Below are positions 63,034 through 64,000 of a stretch of DNA of 64,000 bases, piece after piece (the first letter of the stretch is position 1; each line of letters starts with the position of its first letter). The translations under genes were made by a program, and so were the position numbers. The notes under the pieces are model-generated. The model was not told where the DNA came from. It saw only the letters and a program-made list of their open reading frames with translations, and ran no database searches. The DNA is taken from the NCBI RefSeq assembly GCF_964253085.1, contig NZ_CAXUQH020000001.1, positions 1,674,001 through 1,738,000 of the forward strand, written 5' to 3'. The DNA comes from Paenibacillus_E sp964253085 (lineage in GTDB: Bacteria > Bacillota > Bacilli > Paenibacillales > NBRC-103111).

Positions 63034-63907
63034 TTACACTTTCGGTTGCTCCAGCAGCGAATGCTCAATAATCATTCCGGACAGATGTCGCAGTACCATC
63101 GAGACGCCGCCGTGAGCAATGCCAAGCTCGCCTAGATCCGAACAGTAGATCTCCAGGTTCAGGAGGAAGCGCTCTGGAATCATTTCGCGCAACGTGTTCC
63201 AGATGGAGTTGATCAGCGTTGGACCGAGCAGAGCTAGCAGACCTCCGATGCAGATGACCTTCGGATTGTAGGCGTTGATCACATTGGCGAGACCGATGCC
63301 TTGGTAGTGGCCAAGCTCGTGCACAGCACTGGTCATTCGAGAATCGCCGCGTTTGATGCCCTCCACAATTTCTGCAAAAGACAGCGCCTGAGGGGTAGTG
63401 TCGAGCAGCTCATACAACGCCTTGATGGAGGCGTACATTTCCCAACAGCCCTGCTTCCGCAGGTGCATTTTTTGCCGTTCATATGAATGGTGGAATGCCC
63501 TAATCGCCCTGCATTACCTGTCGATCCGGTGAATAATTCGCCCTTGCTGTATACCCCGGCAGACAACCCCCACGAGCTAGTCACATAAACCAAATGATCA
63601 GCAGATTTGGCCCCTCCGAAATGCACTTCACCCATAGCCCCTGCATAAGGAGCAGGATTGATATAGAAATCCGTATCTGGGACTCTCTTGGTTAACTCAG
63701 CCCGCAAAGGGAAATCGTTTCACTCCTGCAGATTGGCGCTGAAATCAACGACATCCGTTCGGATGTTGTAATAATTTTATTGAGACCTGTAAGCGAAGCA
63801 ATTTTGGCACGGGACAAAGGGCGATACTGTAGAATCGTTGAGAGAGCATGTTCTATGTCTATTTTCTTTACCAAATCAAAATTGCCAATGGGTCCAATGG
63901 ATGGCAT
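63034..63907 (-). pseudogene. ROK family transcriptional regulator, broken
   Basis: Minus-strand remnant of a ROK regulator with three lesions. From ATG 63907 it encodes a helix-turn-helix part (IDIEHALSTILQYRPLSRAK, IASLTGLNK) followed by out-of-frame sequence. About 100 residues of the ATPase domain are missing. The next frame reads VVDFSANLQE-stop-NDFPLRAEL; the stop at 63720-63722 (TGA) sits where ROK proteins have Trp. It continues with FYINPAPYAGAMGE, GELFTGSTGNAGRLGHSTIH, KKCTCGS, then a one-base shift near 63450-63462 moves the reading to GCWEMYASIKALYELL and LANVINAYNPKVICIGGLLA. Length about 290 codons instead of about 390. The zinc-type CxCGxxGC cluster of ROK proteins is still visible across the shift. 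Confidence 0.85.
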
Positions 63908-63924
63908 CGGTTCACAACCTTACT

Positions 63925-64000
63925 TAGTTACCTTCTTTTTGCATTGACTCATGGATTTGATAATACAAACGACTCTGCCGAGGCTGACTTATTGAGTTTC
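63925..64000 (-). CDS. Possible C-terminal end of a gene (cut by window edge)
   Basis: An open minus-strand frame reads ...QPRQSRLYYQIHESMQKEGN and stops at 63925, 18 bases before the ROK start. Its residue mix and the short gap fit the 3' end of a cotranscribed gene. Too short to identify. Confidence 0.3.

Overview
The window comes from a spore-forming, low-to-moderate GC Bacillota. Paenibacillus (Paenibacillaceae) is the most likely genus. This is inferred from the Bacilli-type 16S/23S rRNA, the 16-gene tRNA array in the order of Bacillus trnD, sspI, two YjcZ-like microproteins, lia-type envelope stress genes, YesM/YesN-LplB/LplC sugar uptake modules and many TTG/GTG starts behind strong Shine-Dalgarno sites. 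No phage, insertion sequence with a transposase, or CRISPR array was found.

Layout. 1-3.2 kb: the 5' part of an AraC-type regulator diverges from a lactonase / aldo-keto reductase / zinc dehydrogenase operon that looks like an oxidative route for L-fucose or a related sugar. 3.2-7.5 kb: a LysR regulator faces transketolase and small transaldolase, followed by a YhcH-family protein. 7.5-13.5 kb: a MATE transporter, an unknown protein and gatCAB, the tRNA-dependent amidotransferase. 13.6-18.4 kb: MgtC-like protein, the remnant of an ECF sigma factor, perR, a GH18 spore/cell-wall hydrolase, ygzB and ygxA. 18.4-25.1 kb: an rRNA operon with tandem promoters, 16S, 23S and sixteen tRNAs, but no 5S gene. 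25.2-34.9 kb: a YesM/YesN two-component system, two LplB/LplC permeases and a lipoprotein (no ATPase gene), a YjcZ-like microprotein, a methyltransferase and a ROK regulator. 34.9-41.8 kb: alpha/beta hydrolase, SANT-like protein, then a molybdenum-cofactor block: a sulfite-oxidase-like molybdoenzyme with a fused membrane domain, MOSC protein, mobA, moaA, moeA. 42-47.1 kb: a 3D-domain cell-wall protein behind a c-di-AMP (ydaO-type) riboswitch, a PspA-like protein, liaF/liaS/liaR and signal peptidase I. 47.1-56.3 kb: repeat-rich intergenic DNA, a FliD-C-like protein, an acetyltransferase, an Lsm-like protein, zwf, a metallophosphoesterase, a 170-bp inverted-repeat element, prfC, a YheC/YheD protein and an EAL protein with a degenerate GGDEF domain. 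56.5-60.8 kb: LacI regulator and a Gfo/Idh/MocA - ThuA - Gfo/Idh/MocA sugar operon. 61-64 kb: sspI, a KtrA/KtrC-like potassium regulator, a TrmH-family rRNA methyltransferase and a ROK regulator pseudogene.

How the genes fit together. Carbon supply is a theme: sugar oxidation, ABC uptake, pentose phosphate enzymes (tkt, tal, zwf) and several sugar-type regulators (AraC, ROK twice, LacI). A second theme is the envelope: LiaFSR with a PspA-like partner, GH18 and 3D wall enzymes, signal peptidase. Cyclic-di-AMP connects two separate loci, the riboswitch before the 3D protein and the RCK_C-type potassium regulator.

The least explained material is intergenic. It includes a nested set of four 24-nt repeats at 36.4-36.6 kb, arrays of imperfect palindromes with about 50-nt spacing at 47.3-47.4 and 57.7 kb, and the 170-bp terminal-inverted-repeat element at 52.25-52.42 kb.
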